Shown here: positions 25,684 to 33,964 of the stretch, piece by piece | Position numbering within the stretch: the first letter of the stretch is position 1 | Layout of the letters: each line of letters starts with the position of its first letter | NCBI RefSeq assembly: GCF_900103785.1 | Contig: NZ_FNHE01000003.1 | Coordinates: forward strand, 124,001 to 188,000 | Length of the DNA stretch: 64,000 nucleotides | Reading direction: 5' to 3' | Source of the DNA: Geodermatophilus siccatus | Lineage (GTDB): Bacteria > Actinomycetota > Actinomycetes > Mycobacteriales > Geodermatophilaceae | Notes under the pieces: generated by a model | What the model saw: only the letters and a program-made list of their open reading frames with translations | Told to the model about the DNA's origin: nothing | The model's database searches: none | Made by a program: the position numbers and the translations under genes

Positions 25684-27057
25684 GTGACGCACGTGCGCGT
25701 TGGGGTGTACCTACGTCAGTCGTTGGACCGGGATGGGTCGGGGCTCGCGGTCGCCCGGCAGCGCGAGGACTGCCTGAAGCTGTGCGCTGATCGTGGCTGG
25801 GATTCGGTCGAATACGTCGACAACGACACGAGCGCCAGCAGCGGCCGGCTCCGTCCCGCCTACGCGCGGATGCTCGCCGACGTCGAAGCGGGGCATCTCG
25901 ACGGCGTCGTCGCGTGGGATCTCGACCGGCTGCACCGCCGCCCTGTCGAGCTCGAGCACTTCATCGACCTCGCCGACCGGCACCGGCTCGCGCTCGCGAC
26001 CGTCGGCGGTGACGCGGACCTGTCAACCGACAACGGGCGGCTGTTCGCGCGCATCAAGGGCGCCGTGGCCCGCGGCGAGATTGAGCGCAAGAGCGCCCGG
26101 CAGAAGCGGGCGAACCGGCAGCGAGCCGACCTCGGCATGCCGCCGCCCGGTGGCCGCCGCGCCGTCGGCTACGAGCCGGGCGGCAGGGTGCTGCGCGAGC
26201 GCGAGGCGGCGCTGATCCGCGACGGGTACCGCGACGTCCTCGCCGGCAGCAGTCTGCGGGCGGTCGCCGCCCGGTGGAACGCCGCCGGGTTCACCACCGC
26301 CGTCGGGGGAGCGTGGCGACCCGACGGGGTGCGCTACGTGCTGCGGAACCCGCGGAACGCGGCTCTGGTCGTGCACTGCGGCGAGGAGGTCCGGCACGGC
26401 GCGTGGCCGCCGATCGTGCCAGAGGCGACGTACCGGGCCGCTGTCGCGCTGCTCGACGATCCGACGCGGCGGACGACGCCGGACACGTCCCGCCGCTACC
26501 TGCTATCCGGGCTGGCGCGCTGCCACTGCGGCGCCGCTGTGCTGACGGGCCGCACGCAGCACGGGCAGCGCACGTACCGGTGCAGTCGGTCCCGCGGGCA
26601 CTTGTCCCGCGGAGCGCAGCCGATCGACGACCTCGTCATTGCGGTCGTCGTTGAGCGGCTGTCCCGCCGGGACGCCGCTGACCTGTTCGCCGCGCCGCAT
26701 TCATCCTCGAACGCGACCGCGCTGCGGGAGGATGCAGCGGCGCTGCGGGCGAGGCTCGACGAGCTGGCCGACCTGTTCGCCGACGGGAAAATCACCGCCG
26801 CGCAGTTGACCCGCGGCACGGAACGGGCGCAGCAGTCTCTCGAGGCAGTGCAGGCGCGCCTCGCTGACGCCGGTCGGGTGTCGGTGCTGGGGGAGCTGCT
26901 CGCCGCCGGGGATGTCCGCGCGGTGTGGGACGGGCTCGACCTCGACCGGCGCCGGGCGGTCGTCGACGCGCTGCTGATCGTCTCCCTGCTGCCACCCGGC
27001 CGGGGCGCGCGGCACCTCGACCCGGCCACGGTGCAGATCCACTGGCGGACACCATGA
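25684..27057 (+). CDS. int: Large serine recombinase (phage-type integrase)
   Basis: 457 residues from GTG 25684 (GTG 25693 also possible). The resolvase domain starts VGVYLRQS with the nucleophile Ser, then WDLDRLHRRP, and GEIERKSARQKRANRQ at its end. A recombinase domain (GRRAVGYEPGG, RYVLRNPRNAALVV) and a zinc ribbon (LARCHCGAAVLTG with RTYRCSRS) follow, then a coiled-coil helix (EDAAALRARLDELADLFADG). It catalyses site-specific integration between attP and the tadA core CTTCGAGCT. The gene begins inside the element within 16 bases of attL, the normal position for this class. A frame that extends upstream into tadA is a by-product of integration. Confidence 0.93.
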   Translation: MTHVRVGVYLRQSLDRDGSGLAVARQREDCLKLCADRGWDSVEYVDNDTSASSGRLRPAYARMLADVEAGHLDGVVAWDLDRLHRRPVELEHFIDLADRHRLALATVGGDADLSTDNGRLFARIKGAVARGEIERKSARQKRANRQRADLGMPPPGGRRAVGYEPGGRVLREREAALIRDGYRDVLAGSSLRAVAARWNAAGFTTAVGGAWRPDGVRYVLRNPRNAALVVHCGEEVRHGAWPPIVPEATYRAAVALLDDPTRRTTPDTSRRYLLSGLARCHCGAAVLTGRTQHGQRTYRCSRSRGHLSRGAQPIDDLVIAVVVERLSRRDAADLFAAPHSSSNATALREDAAALRARLDELADLFADGKITAAQLTRGTERAQQSLEAVQARLADAGRVSVLGELLAAGDVRAVWDGLDLDRRRAVVDALLIVSLLPPGRGARHLDPATVQIHWRTP

Positions 27058-27434
27058 GCACACCATTGCCTGACGCCAATCGGTACGCGAGAGAGGCGGA
27101 CGCGGCCGGGATCCTGGAGCCAAGCCGCCGTCTCACCGCTCGTTGTCGCGTGTGTCGGCGCCGTCTCGGCGGGATCTATGCAACCCCCTACGGGCCGCTG
27201 TGGGTCGGCGACCTCGGCGGTAACCGCGACGGCCGCCGGTTGCGGCGCCGCGTGATCACGAGGGCAGGCGTCGACGGGGACGGCCGCAACACAATCGCTC
27301 ACTGGGTCGAGCCGTCACGGGCTTGGTACGGCTGCGATTGCCGGTGCCACCGCAACAGCGCAGCAGGAGCGGTGATCTACCGCGCGCTCCGTTCGGGAGT
27401 GGCTGACGTCGACGTTCCGCCGCAGCAGCCGTAG
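27054..27434 (+). CDS. Small cysteine-rich protein next to integrase
   Basis: 126 residues; its ATG overlaps the integrase stop as ATGA, so it is translationally coupled. Two cysteine clusters, CRVCRRRLGG and YGCDCRCHR, could bind zinc. It is basic overall and may bind DNA. No family recognised. Its coupling to the integrase makes it a candidate recombination directionality factor, but that is an inference from position. Confidence 0.65.
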   Translation: MSTPLPDANRYAREADAAGILEPSRRLTARCRVCRRRLGGIYATPYGPLWVGDLGGNRDGRRLRRRVITRAGVDGDGRNTIAHWVEPSRAWYGCDCRCHRNSAAGAVIYRALRSGVADVDVPPQQP

Positions 27435-27539
27435 GCGCCGCCCGCAACGTCGCGATAGCGTCAAGGCGTTACGAACAAGCGCGCCCCGAGCTGATTACGG
27501 CCGTCCTCATCCCCTGGGCAAGGGTGATGGAGGACGGCT

Positions 27540-27722
27540 GTGCCCAACACCCTCGATCCGGAGCGGGCCCGCGACCTGCAGCGACGCGCTGCCAAGGCCC
27601 GCAGCGTCGCCGCCGTCGAGCGGCGAATCCGTGAGCTCGTCGACGCGGCTCCGCCGTTGTCCGAGGAGCAGCGCACGAGGCTCGCCCTGCTGCTGCGGCC
27701 CTCGGGCGGCGAGGCAAAGTGA
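27540..27722 (+). CDS. Small helical protein of the satellite
   Basis: 60 residues from GTG 27540, basic and helical (LDPERARDLQRRAAKARSVA, AVERRIRELVDAAPPLSEEQ). It ends in TGA overlapping the next GTG as GTGA. The size and charge suit a small regulator or nucleic-acid-binding protein. No homologue recognised. Confidence 0.5.
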   Translation: MPNTLDPERARDLQRRAAKARSVAAVERRIRELVDAAPPLSEEQRTRLALLLRPSGGEAK

Positions 27723-28168
27723 GGAAGCGAGAAGGCCGGCCCGCGGCAGGACCGGCCCCTCAGCAGGCAACCCCCCGGTCACCAGGCCCCAAGCGTAGCG
27801 ACGAGGACCGACAGACCGCGGCACAGCAGGCCCTGCCACTGGCGGTCGCCCCCGACCTTCGGCGTCGCCGCTGGGCTGCCCGCCGGTGCGAGCCGCTGCC
27901 CGACGGACGCCGCGACACCCTCGAACCCGAGGACCGCACCGACCGGTTCGCCAGCACCCGCCGGCTGCACATCGAGGTCCGCGGGCATACCGCGTGGCTG
28001 TACGGCGGCCGGGTCGCGTGGCTGCTGGAGTCGGCGAACGTGCCGAGGCAGCGCGACCTGCGGATGCCGGGCGTGTGGATGTGTCCCGCGAGCCGCGTCG
28101 ACGACGTCGTCACCTACGCCGAGCACCTCGAGGGCCGGTACGTCACCGTCGAGCGGATCGAGCCGTGA
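27719..28168 (+). CDS. Hypothetical protein of the satellite
   Basis: 149 residues, GTG start in a GTGA overlap with the previous gene, and its own stop overlaps the next gene's GTG in the same way. The first 60 residues are Pro/Arg-rich and probably disordered. The rest (LHIEVRGHTAWLYGGRVAWL, SRVDDVVTYAEHLEGRYVTV) looks like a small alpha/beta domain. No known family. Confidence 0.6.
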   Translation: MRKREGRPAAGPAPQQATPRSPGPKRSDEDRQTAAQQALPLAVAPDLRRRRWAARRCEPLPDGRRDTLEPEDRTDRFASTRRLHIEVRGHTAWLYGGRVAWLLESANVPRQRDLRMPGVWMCPASRVDDVVTYAEHLEGRYVTVERIEP

Positions 28169-28728
28169 CCGACACGCGGCTGCCCGAGCGGTGGCTGAAC
28201 GACCGGCGGCTCCTGCGGCTGTCGGACACGGCCTATCGCACGTTCATATCCATCCTGCAGTGGTCAGTGGCGAACCGCACCGACGGCCAGGTCGACGCCG
28301 AGGACCTCAACCTGATCCCGCGCGCTCATGCCACGGACGTGCCCGAGTTGGTGCGCGCCGGGCTGGTCGAGCGCAGCGGCAACGCGCTGCGGGTGGTCGA
28401 CTTCGCCGCCACGCAGACCAGCCGCGACGAACTCGAAGCGTTGGAGAGCACCCGGCGCCGCGAGCGGCTCAAGAAGGCCCGGCAGCGGGCGCACAAGGAA
28501 GACGCTGCCGGGGCTGTCCCCGGGGACAGTCCCGGGGACAGTCCCGGGGACAGTCCCGGGGGTCGTGTCCCCGGGGACTCCCCAGGAAGGAAGGAAGGAC
28601 AGGAAGGACAGGAAGGACAGGCAGGCACCTACGGCGACGACGTCCATGCCGAGCCCGACGACGAGTACGTCAGCGCCCTGCACGAGTACCGGGGCGGCGC
28701 TGTCGACTGGGAAGGGGTGCGGTCGTGA
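28165..28728 (+). CDS. Replication-type winged-helix protein with internal repeats
   Basis: 187 residues. The N-terminal 90 residues (WLNDRRLLRLSDTAYRTFIS, LNLIPRAHATDVPELVRAGLV) resemble the winged helix at the start of phage replication organiser proteins, ending in an RRRERLKKARQRAH basic helix. A low-complexity linker follows, made of PGDS units and then GQE repeats, encoded by tandem DNA repeats at 28514-28578. An acidic C terminus ends the protein. Phage initiators such as lambda O carry their origin iterons inside the gene in the same way. The fit is by architecture, not by a named family. Confidence 0.6.
   Translation: MTDTRLPERWLNDRRLLRLSDTAYRTFISILQWSVANRTDGQVDAEDLNLIPRAHATDVPELVRAGLVERSGNALRVVDFAATQTSRDELEALESTRRRERLKKARQRAHKEDAAGAVPGDSPGDSPGDSPGGRVPGDSPGRKEGQEGQEGQAGTYGDDVHAEPDDEYVSALHEYRGGAVDWEGVRS
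28514..28578. repeat. Palindromic iteron-like repeats inside the replication-type gene
   Basis: CTGTCCCCGGGGACAG (28514-28529) is a perfect 16-base palindrome. CCCGGGGACAGT is repeated three times head to tail (28519-28554). A final GTCCCCGGGGAC palindrome lies at 28567-28578, followed by AGGAAGGAC-type short repeats. These could be initiator-binding iterons at a replication origin. Confidence 0.6.
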
Positions 28729-29027
28729 CCATGACCCCGGCCGAGTACGACGCGGCGAGCTGGGGCGGGTGGGTGGCCGCGGTGCGGCTGCTGCTCGACG
28801 TCGGCGACGTCGGCCCCGACGGGCTGTCGGCGCTCATCGCCGACGTCAAGCGCGGCCGGTGGGCCGACGACGACGACCGGCCGCTGCCCCCGGCGGTGTC
28901 CGTCCGCCGGCGGCTGCTGCTCGACGAACTCTGCCGCACACTCGCCGCCGCCCACGGCGCGGACGAGTGGCCGTTCCCCGGCGACCTCGTCGCGCTGCAC
29001 GTGCCCGACGACCTCGGCAGTGAGTGA
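28725..29027 (+). CDS. Hypothetical acidic protein of the satellite
   Basis: 100 residues, GTG start overlapping the previous stop as GTGA. Acidic and helical, with a SVRRRLLLDELCRTLAAAHG helix in the second half. No recognised domain. It is the last small gene before the capsid protein. Between 29028 and 29243 no sure gene is seen, although a 75-codon frame (29020-29247) overlaps both neighbours and could be real. Confidence 0.55.
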   Translation: MTMTPAEYDAASWGGWVAAVRLLLDVGDVGPDGLSALIADVKRGRWADDDDRPLPPAVSVRRRLLLDELCRTLAAAHGADEWPFPGDLVALHVPDDLGSE

Positions 29028-29243
29028 TCACCCGTGCGACACTTCCGTCGGCGGTCGGACGGCGCCGCCGCGGGCCCTGCGGGCCCCTGGCCGTCTCGCC
29101 CGATCAGCGCCGCGCACGTGGCCGCTCTACGGACCGGCCGACGGCCTGGTGATGCCGACGCACGCCCCGCCCTGTCCAGGCGCCGGGCTACCCGTTCCCG
29201 CGCAGCCAGGCTGCTGCGCGGCCGCATCCAGGAGCCACCACCC

Positions 29244-30650
29244 GTGAACCCCGAGCAGATCCGGGCGGCGATCCGCGCTGCCCTCGCCCAGCGAGCCATC
29301 CACGAGCGGACGATCCGGCAGATCACCGGCGCGATCGGCGCCGGGATGCCCACCACCGCGCAGGCCGCGTCACTGCGCGCTGACCGGTCGGCGATCGTCG
29401 CGATCGACGCTGAACTCGACCAGCACCAGGCGTCGCTACAGGACGCCCAAGACGACCAGCAGCGGCACGCCCGCGCCGCCGAGATGCGCCGGCAAATGGG
29501 CGGCGCCCGCGTCACCGCCGAGCCGCGCACCTACGGCGAGCGGTCAGGGGAGTCCTTCGTCCGGGACGCGTTCACCTCCCGATTCCTCGGCGACACCCGC
29601 GCCGGTGATCGGCTCGCCCGCTCACAGCGGGAGGCCGCTGACAGCCTCGAGCAGCGCGCCGTCGGCACGTCCGGGTTCGCCGGGCTGGTGATCCCGCAGT
29701 ATCTCGTCGATGCCGCCGCGCTCGCCCTTCGGTCCGGCCGACCGATCGCGAACAGCGCCGCGAAGCTGCCGCTGCCCGAGCAGGGCATGAGCCTGATCGT
29801 GCCCAAGAGCACCACCGGCGCCGGGGTCGGCAGCCAGGCCACCGAGCACTCAGCGGTGCTGAACACCGACGAGGTGTGGGCCAACATCACCGTGCCGGTC
29901 GCAACAATCGCCGGGCAGCAAGTTCTGTCCCGGCAGTCGATTGAGCGCGGCAGCCCGCAGCTCGACGCCCTGGTGATTAGCGACCTGGCCGCCGCCTACG
30001 CGGCTGAGGTTGAGCGCCAGATCGTCAACGGCTCCGGTGCGTCGGGGCAGATGCTCGGCATCCTCAGCACCGCCGGCGTCGCCACCTCGACCGCGTTCGG
30101 CGCCGCCGTCACCGCGGCCGCGTTCATGTCGAAGGTCGCCGGGGCAATCGCGTCCATCGCCGCCGCAGGGTCTGGGATCGCTGCGACCTATATCGCCATG
30201 CACCCGCGGCGGTGGGCGTGGCTGCTGTCGCAGAACGACAGCACCGGCCGCCCCCTCGTCTCGCCGATCGCGAACGGGCCGACCAGCGCCGCCGCCTCAA
30301 CCGCCCCAGGCGCGTACGGCGGCGACGACGACCCGGTCGCCGGTATGACGATCGTCGGCTACCTGCACGGGCTGCCTGTGCTGACGTCGACCGCAATTCC
30401 AACGAACCTCGGCGGCGGGTCCACCGAGGACGTCGTGATCGTGTACGACAACCGGCAGGCGCTGCTGTGGGAGGACTCCGGCATGCCAAAGTTCCTCAAC
30501 TTCGAGCAGCCCTACGCCGCCAGCCTAGGCGTGCTGATCGTCGGCTACGGGTACGCCGGCTTCACCGCGGCCCGCTACCCAAGTGGGTTCGCCCAGGTCG
30601 GCGGCGCCGACAGCAGCGGGACAACCGGGTTGCAGGCTCCTGCGTTCTAA
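29244..30650 (+). CDS. HK97-type major capsid protein
   Basis: 468 residues from GTG 29244, preceded by CCAGGAGCC. The N-terminal 130 residues form a helical, coiled-coil scaffold-like region (DAELDQHQASLQDAQDDQQR). The HK97 shell fold then follows: TSGFAGLVIPQYLVDAAALA, TITVPVATIAGQQ-type strand (here NITVPVATIAGQQVLSRQS), and the E-loop/A-domain parts WAWLLSQNDSTGRPL and GMTIVGYLHGLPVLTST. An in-frame GTG at 29034 would add 70 Arg/Ala-rich residues. No protease gene is nearby, so scaffold removal, if any, would rely on a helper. This is the only structural gene in the element. Confidence 0.88.
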   Translation: MNPEQIRAAIRAALAQRAIHERTIRQITGAIGAGMPTTAQAASLRADRSAIVAIDAELDQHQASLQDAQDDQQRHARAAEMRRQMGGARVTAEPRTYGERSGESFVRDAFTSRFLGDTRAGDRLARSQREAADSLEQRAVGTSGFAGLVIPQYLVDAAALALRSGRPIANSAAKLPLPEQGMSLIVPKSTTGAGVGSQATEHSAVLNTDEVWANITVPVATIAGQQVLSRQSIERGSPQLDALVISDLAAAYAAEVERQIVNGSGASGQMLGILSTAGVATSTAFGAAVTAAAFMSKVAGAIASIAAAGSGIAATYIAMHPRRWAWLLSQNDSTGRPLVSPIANGPTSAAASTAPGAYGGDDDPVAGMTIVGYLHGLPVLTSTAIPTNLGGGSTEDVVIVYDNRQALLWEDSGMPKFLNFEQPYAASLGVLIVGYGYAGFTAARYPSGFAQVGGADSSGTTGLQAPAF

Positions 30651-30692
30651 CGCCATGCCGGGGATGTCAGTACCGTCTGTGATGCTCTGCTT

Positions 30693-31853
30693 GTGTCCCT
30701 GTTATCCGGTCCACTGGCTGCCCTCGGGTTGTTCGCGCTCGGCATGGTAGTGACTGCTCCTGTGGCCGCTACCGCCCACATGGCTGAGGCGTTAATCCTG
30801 CAGAATGTCTTGCCTGATCCAACGCAGGCTCAGGGCAGGCGCCATCGACGCCCTTTTGTGATAGCGCGCTGGGCGGCCGCAGCCGTGCTGACAGTGTTCG
30901 GGGCTTTTCTGGTTCCGTTTCTTATAGTGATCTTTGCTGCCGCCCAAACCATAACCACGTGGGCCAGTTTCGGGCTGTGGGCGCTAGCGGCAGCCGTTCT
31001 CCTAGTGGGTCATGCATTACTCACACTGCGTACCGCGAGGCGAGGAAATCGACTTGTCCTTAGCGGCCGCGACCCGTGGGTGGCTCAGAATGGCGAGGCG
31101 CAACACCAGTGGCGCGTCTTGACGCGAGTAATGCCGTTGCGAGCCTGGGACATTATGTGGCTATTCGTTGCCCTCACGCCAGTGCTTGCGCTTTTCTTGA
31201 GAAGCTTTTGGCAGGCGCGCCCCAGCGCCCAAGGAGCCAACAGTGGAAACATTCTCGCTTCAATGTATGTGGCTCAGCTCTGCATGGTCTTGGCAGTGGT
31301 GGGCGTCTTGTGGCTGTTGGATCGCCTTACGCCTCAACTGACGTTGGCTCGCTGGGCAGCGGATAGCGACTCGAGGCGCGGTGCAAATTCCGGGCCGCTC
31401 TGGCTGGAGCGCACCGGTACGCCCGCGGCGAAATTGCTTAATGTCTGTGTGCGCCGGCGAGCTAGGCGCCTGCCCTCATCACTGAGGGACTCTTACCGCG
31501 AGGACTGCGCGAAATTGTCCGAGATTCTGCGCGTTGCACAGCTACAGCAGCGAACGCGGCCGGAGGTAGTGGACCTATCGCGAGCCGCGCTTCAATACAG
31601 TGCCAATATTGCCTGTTGCATCGACGTCGTGGAGGCAACGCGGCAGTTGCGCGCTTGGCTTGTGCGGCAAGGGTTATCAAGCTTTCCGGCTCCGCTGCCG
31701 ACGAGGCGAGGGATCGATCCGGCGGTGAAGCTGGTTGGCAACCTGGCCGACCTTCTGCGGAATCTGATCTATATTGCCGTGGCCCTCGCCATACTTGTGG
31801 TCTTCCTGCGCGCCGGCGCGGGGTTTGCTGAATTCGTCCGACAGTTTCGCTGA
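30693..31853 (+). CDS. Six-helix membrane protein of unknown function
   Basis: 386 residues from GTG 30693. Hydrophobic segments near residues 8-30, 58-80, 88-108, 150-170, 190-210 and 355-380, with a cytoplasmic charged part between the fifth and last helix (RRRARRLPSSLRDSYREDC). GC is clearly lower than in the capsid gene. No family recognised. Position at the accessory end of a satellite makes superinfection exclusion or defence a possible role (inference). Confidence 0.6.
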   Translation: MSLLSGPLAALGLFALGMVVTAPVAATAHMAEALILQNVLPDPTQAQGRRHRRPFVIARWAAAAVLTVFGAFLVPFLIVIFAAAQTITTWASFGLWALAAAVLLVGHALLTLRTARRGNRLVLSGRDPWVAQNGEAQHQWRVLTRVMPLRAWDIMWLFVALTPVLALFLRSFWQARPSAQGANSGNILASMYVAQLCMVLAVVGVLWLLDRLTPQLTLARWAADSDSRRGANSGPLWLERTGTPAAKLLNVCVRRRARRLPSSLRDSYREDCAKLSEILRVAQLQQRTRPEVVDLSRAALQYSANIACCIDVVEATRQLRAWLVRQGLSSFPAPLPTRRGIDPAVKLVGNLADLLRNLIYIAVALAILVVFLRAGAGFAEFVRQFR

Positions 31854-32188
31854 GGGCATGTGCCTGTCTGGCCTACTCCTGTTTTGGACAGGTCCACTGT
31901 GCCCGGGGGCAACGAGCGAGCGATCGGCCGTCGGATCCCGGAAGCCTGGCAGTCGGATGTGGCTGAGCGTCTTTTTGCGCCTAGTCACCCCCGGACCCGC
32001 CACTGAACAGTCTCTCTCCCCGCCATATCACCGGTCACCGTGAGTGACGCCGCTGGCCTGGAGGTTGTTCGCCCGGGTCCGCCGTGCCCGGCGCCACTGG
32101 CTCACGGCGCTGCAGCCATACTGCACGGCGTGGTCCGATCTACCCGCACCGTCCGCGCTAGCGGCCCGACACCGTCCCGCTGACCGAC
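31854..32188. other. Stretch without a visible gene
   Basis: 335 bases between two membrane-protein genes of the satellite. Only short, unconvincing frames. No inverted repeat strong enough to call a terminator was seen. Confidence 0.4.
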
Positions 32189-32728
32189 TTGGGCATCAAC
32201 GTCCCGACGGTGCTCGCGAGCGCTCTGCTCGCGGCCATCGTGGCCGTAGTGACCGCTGGCGCTGTTGCGCGGGGGAAGGCTCGAGCGGACCGGGATGTGG
32301 CCGCTCGTGCAGAGGTGCGAGCGGCGGTCCAGCCCGTACGGCAGGAACTGGCGCTCTGGGCTCGGCAGGGGATCCGAGAACGCGAACCCGGCCAGCCGGT
32401 CGCGACTGACGCCGAAGCCGTCACGAAGATCCTCTCGGTCATGCTCGATCTCCCGGCCTGGCGCCGCACGCTGGTTCGGCGACGCCTGCGGCGGCTCTTC
32501 GGCGGGACGTGGGTCAACTACCTAGAGCTGTTCCCGTACGACGCTGACAACCCCATGAACACGATGATCCGTGCGTCGGCATACGAACATCGGGTGGGAG
32601 GGCCGACCGGAGAGGGCACGCTGCTGACAGCAGGCCTGGTGCATCAGACGCTGTCGCTCGACGTCTTCGGCGGTTGGCCGGCGCAGCGTCTCGATCGAGA
32701 GCTCCGTCGGTTATCTGCGGCTCGTTAG
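32189..32728 (+). CDS. Single-pass membrane protein of unknown function
   Basis: 179 residues if the TTG at 32189 is the start (weakly supported; no ribosome site). One N-terminal membrane helix (VLASALLAAIVAVVTAGAVA), then a soluble helical domain (WRRTLVRRRLRRLFGGTWVN, TLLTAGLVHQTLSLDVFGGW). Converges with the next gene. No homologue recognised. Confidence 0.5.
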   Translation: MGINVPTVLASALLAAIVAVVTAGAVARGKARADRDVAARAEVRAAVQPVRQELALWARQGIREREPGQPVATDAEAVTKILSVMLDLPAWRRTLVRRRLRRLFGGTWVNYLELFPYDADNPMNTMIRASAYEHRVGGPTGEGTLLTAGLVHQTLSLDVFGGWPAQRLDRELRRLSAAR

Positions 32729-32796
32729 CCCGAGTTGCCACATCCCCCGGGAATGACGGGTGCACTAGCTCTGTCATTCGTCTCTCGGTTCGACTG

Positions 32797-33609
32797 TTAG
32801 ATGAGGCGCTTCAGTGACTCCTGGATCAGGAACAGCACCACGCCGCCAACTAAGCTCCCAATGACAGCCCACTTCGCGTTCTGGCGGCGGTTCTCTCTGT
32901 CGTAGCGGACCTTGTCTCGAGGAGTCGCGTCGATGAGGACACCGTTTCGGCGGCCGAGGTCGGCCTGCAGTAGCTTTTGAGCCCAAGTCGTCACGGCGGC
33001 GAGGGTGGTGGCAGTGACGACGGTGACCGGCGCGATCAACCATGCGGTCCCGTTACGAATGGAGAGGGCTGAAGCATAGGCCGTGCCACTAACGACAACG
33101 GCCGTGAGTACGGCCCAGCCTAGTGCGATGACCGGCCAAAGTCCGAACCGATAGCCGCTGTCCCGGATTAGGCGGTCAATAGCAGCATCGACTCTCGGCG
33201 CAATTTCCCGTACTTGTTCGGCCGCTCCCCAGGTGCCCACCTTCCCCGGCATGTCGGCCGTCAGAAAGGCGTTAGCTCCCACCGGCGGAGCCTGGACAGA
33301 CTCCACACCAGCCCAGTGCCCCCCTTCCGGCGCGTAGGGAGTGATGGGCTGGGGGACCCAATGCATGCCTAGCATGACTCTCACGTGACCCAGGTGCTCG
33401 GAGCTGAGGGTGCTCTCTTCTCCGCGCCTGATGAGGCGGTGTTGGCTGTCAGTCACACGCAGGACGGGCAATCCCGTCAGTGCCTGTAGCTCCTCGGCGA
33501 AGTCCCAAACGGCACTGACGTTGACTCGCATGCGCGGCAACTCAACGGTGGTCTCGCTGACTCGTCGCGGCTGAGAGTTGGGCAGGTACCAGCGAGGGCG
33601 CACGGGCAC
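32797..33609 (-). CDS. Membrane protein with soluble N-terminal half, unknown function
   Basis: 270 residues from GTG 33609. The first 150 residues are soluble and beta-rich (RPRWYLPNSQPRRVSETTVE, VRVMLGMHWVPQPITPYAPE). Three membrane helices follow (GLWPVIALGWAVLTAVVVSG, WLIAPVTVVTATTLAAVTTW, WAVIGSLVGGVVLFLIQESL). It is the last gene before attR and reads leftward, unlike the rest of the element. Low GC for this genome. No family recognised. Confidence 0.6.
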   Translation of the reverse strand: MPVRPRWYLPNSQPRRVSETTVELPRMRVNVSAVWDFAEELQALTGLPVLRVTDSQHRLIRRGEESTLSSEHLGHVRVMLGMHWVPQPITPYAPEGGHWAGVESVQAPPVGANAFLTADMPGKVGTWGAAEQVREIAPRVDAAIDRLIRDSGYRFGLWPVIALGWAVLTAVVVSGTAYASALSIRNGTAWLIAPVTVVTATTLAAVTTWAQKLLQADLGRRNGVLIDATPRDKVRYDRENRRQNAKWAVIGSLVGGVVLFLIQESLKRLI

Positions 33610-33703
33610 AGTGTGCCGGGGTGCTTACCTTGCGTGGCAACGGAGGTAGTTGAGTCCGCCGCGGTCGCCGCGTCCGAGTGGAACACCTGTGTAGTAGGAC
33701 TGG

Positions 33704-33712
33704 CTTCGAGCT
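33704..33712 (+). other. Attachment core, right end (attR) of the serine-integrase element
   Basis: Second copy of CTTCGAGCT. tadA sequence resumes here as FELRVPLPDVVAMQ. The preceding bases are element DNA. Confidence 0.8.
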
Positions 33713-33904
33713 GCGGGTGCCGCTGCCCGACGTGGTGGCGATGCAGACCCGCCAGCCCAACCTCGAGGGCGCCGGGGAGATCCCGCTGCGCCGGCTGGTG
33801 AAGGAGGCGCTGCGGATGCGGCCCTCCCGCATCGTCGTCGGCGAGGTGCGGCAGGAGGAGTGCCTCGACCTGCTGATCGCGCTGAACTCCGGGCTGCCCG
33901 GCAT
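33713..33904 (+). pseudogene. tadA: tadA/cpaF pilus ATPase, piece 2 (Walker B)
   Basis: Only 192 bases of host gene between the two insertions. It encodes the segment after the Asp box through Walker B: RVPLPDVVAMQTRQPNLEGA, then ALRMRPSRIVVGEVRQEECL and DLLIALNSGLPG. It has no start of its own. The right end is cut two bases into an ATG codon, whose G is at 53190. Confidence 0.92.
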
Positions 33905-33921
33905 TTATCTGGGTGCCTGGC

Positions 33922-33964
33922 GGGCGTGTCATCACGTCACCGCCGAAGCCCGCACCTCCAGTCC
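33922..33964 (+). repeat. Left subterminal inverted repeat of the Tn554-like element
   Basis: Begins GGGCGTGTCATCACGTCACC and continues through GCCGAAGCCCGC to CTCCAGTCC. Pairs with 53128-53170 at 41 of 43 positions. It begins 17 bases inside the element border. Confidence 0.9.

Larger units (their letters stand above)
25669..33712 (+). mobile_element. Serine-integrase phage satellite-like element with lone capsid gene, 8.0 kb
   Basis: Bounded by the 9-bp repeat CTTCGAGCT inside tadA. Starting 15 bases from the left end it encodes a serine integrase, then a tight run of small genes joined by GTGA/ATGA overlaps, a replication-type protein with palindromic iterons, and an HK97-type major capsid protein. 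Three membrane-protein genes of lower GC fill the right end. No terminase, portal, protease, tail or lysis gene is present. That combination is too poor for a prophage but fits a satellite that makes its own shell protein and borrows the rest from a helper phage. An eroded prophage is the alternative, although the intact overlaps argue against random decay. Confidence 0.8.

Noticed and set aside
28514-28578. CRISPR-like array in the satellite
   Set aside because: Units are adjacent 12-base repeats with no unique spacers, so they are tandem repeats or iterons and not CRISPR.
29020-29247. A 75-codon frame overlapping both the 100-residue satellite gene and the capsid gene start
   Set aside because: The overlaps look operon-like, but the translation is Pro/Ala-rich without a recognisable feature and competes with an in-frame extension of the capsid gene. 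Evidence is balanced, so it is not called.
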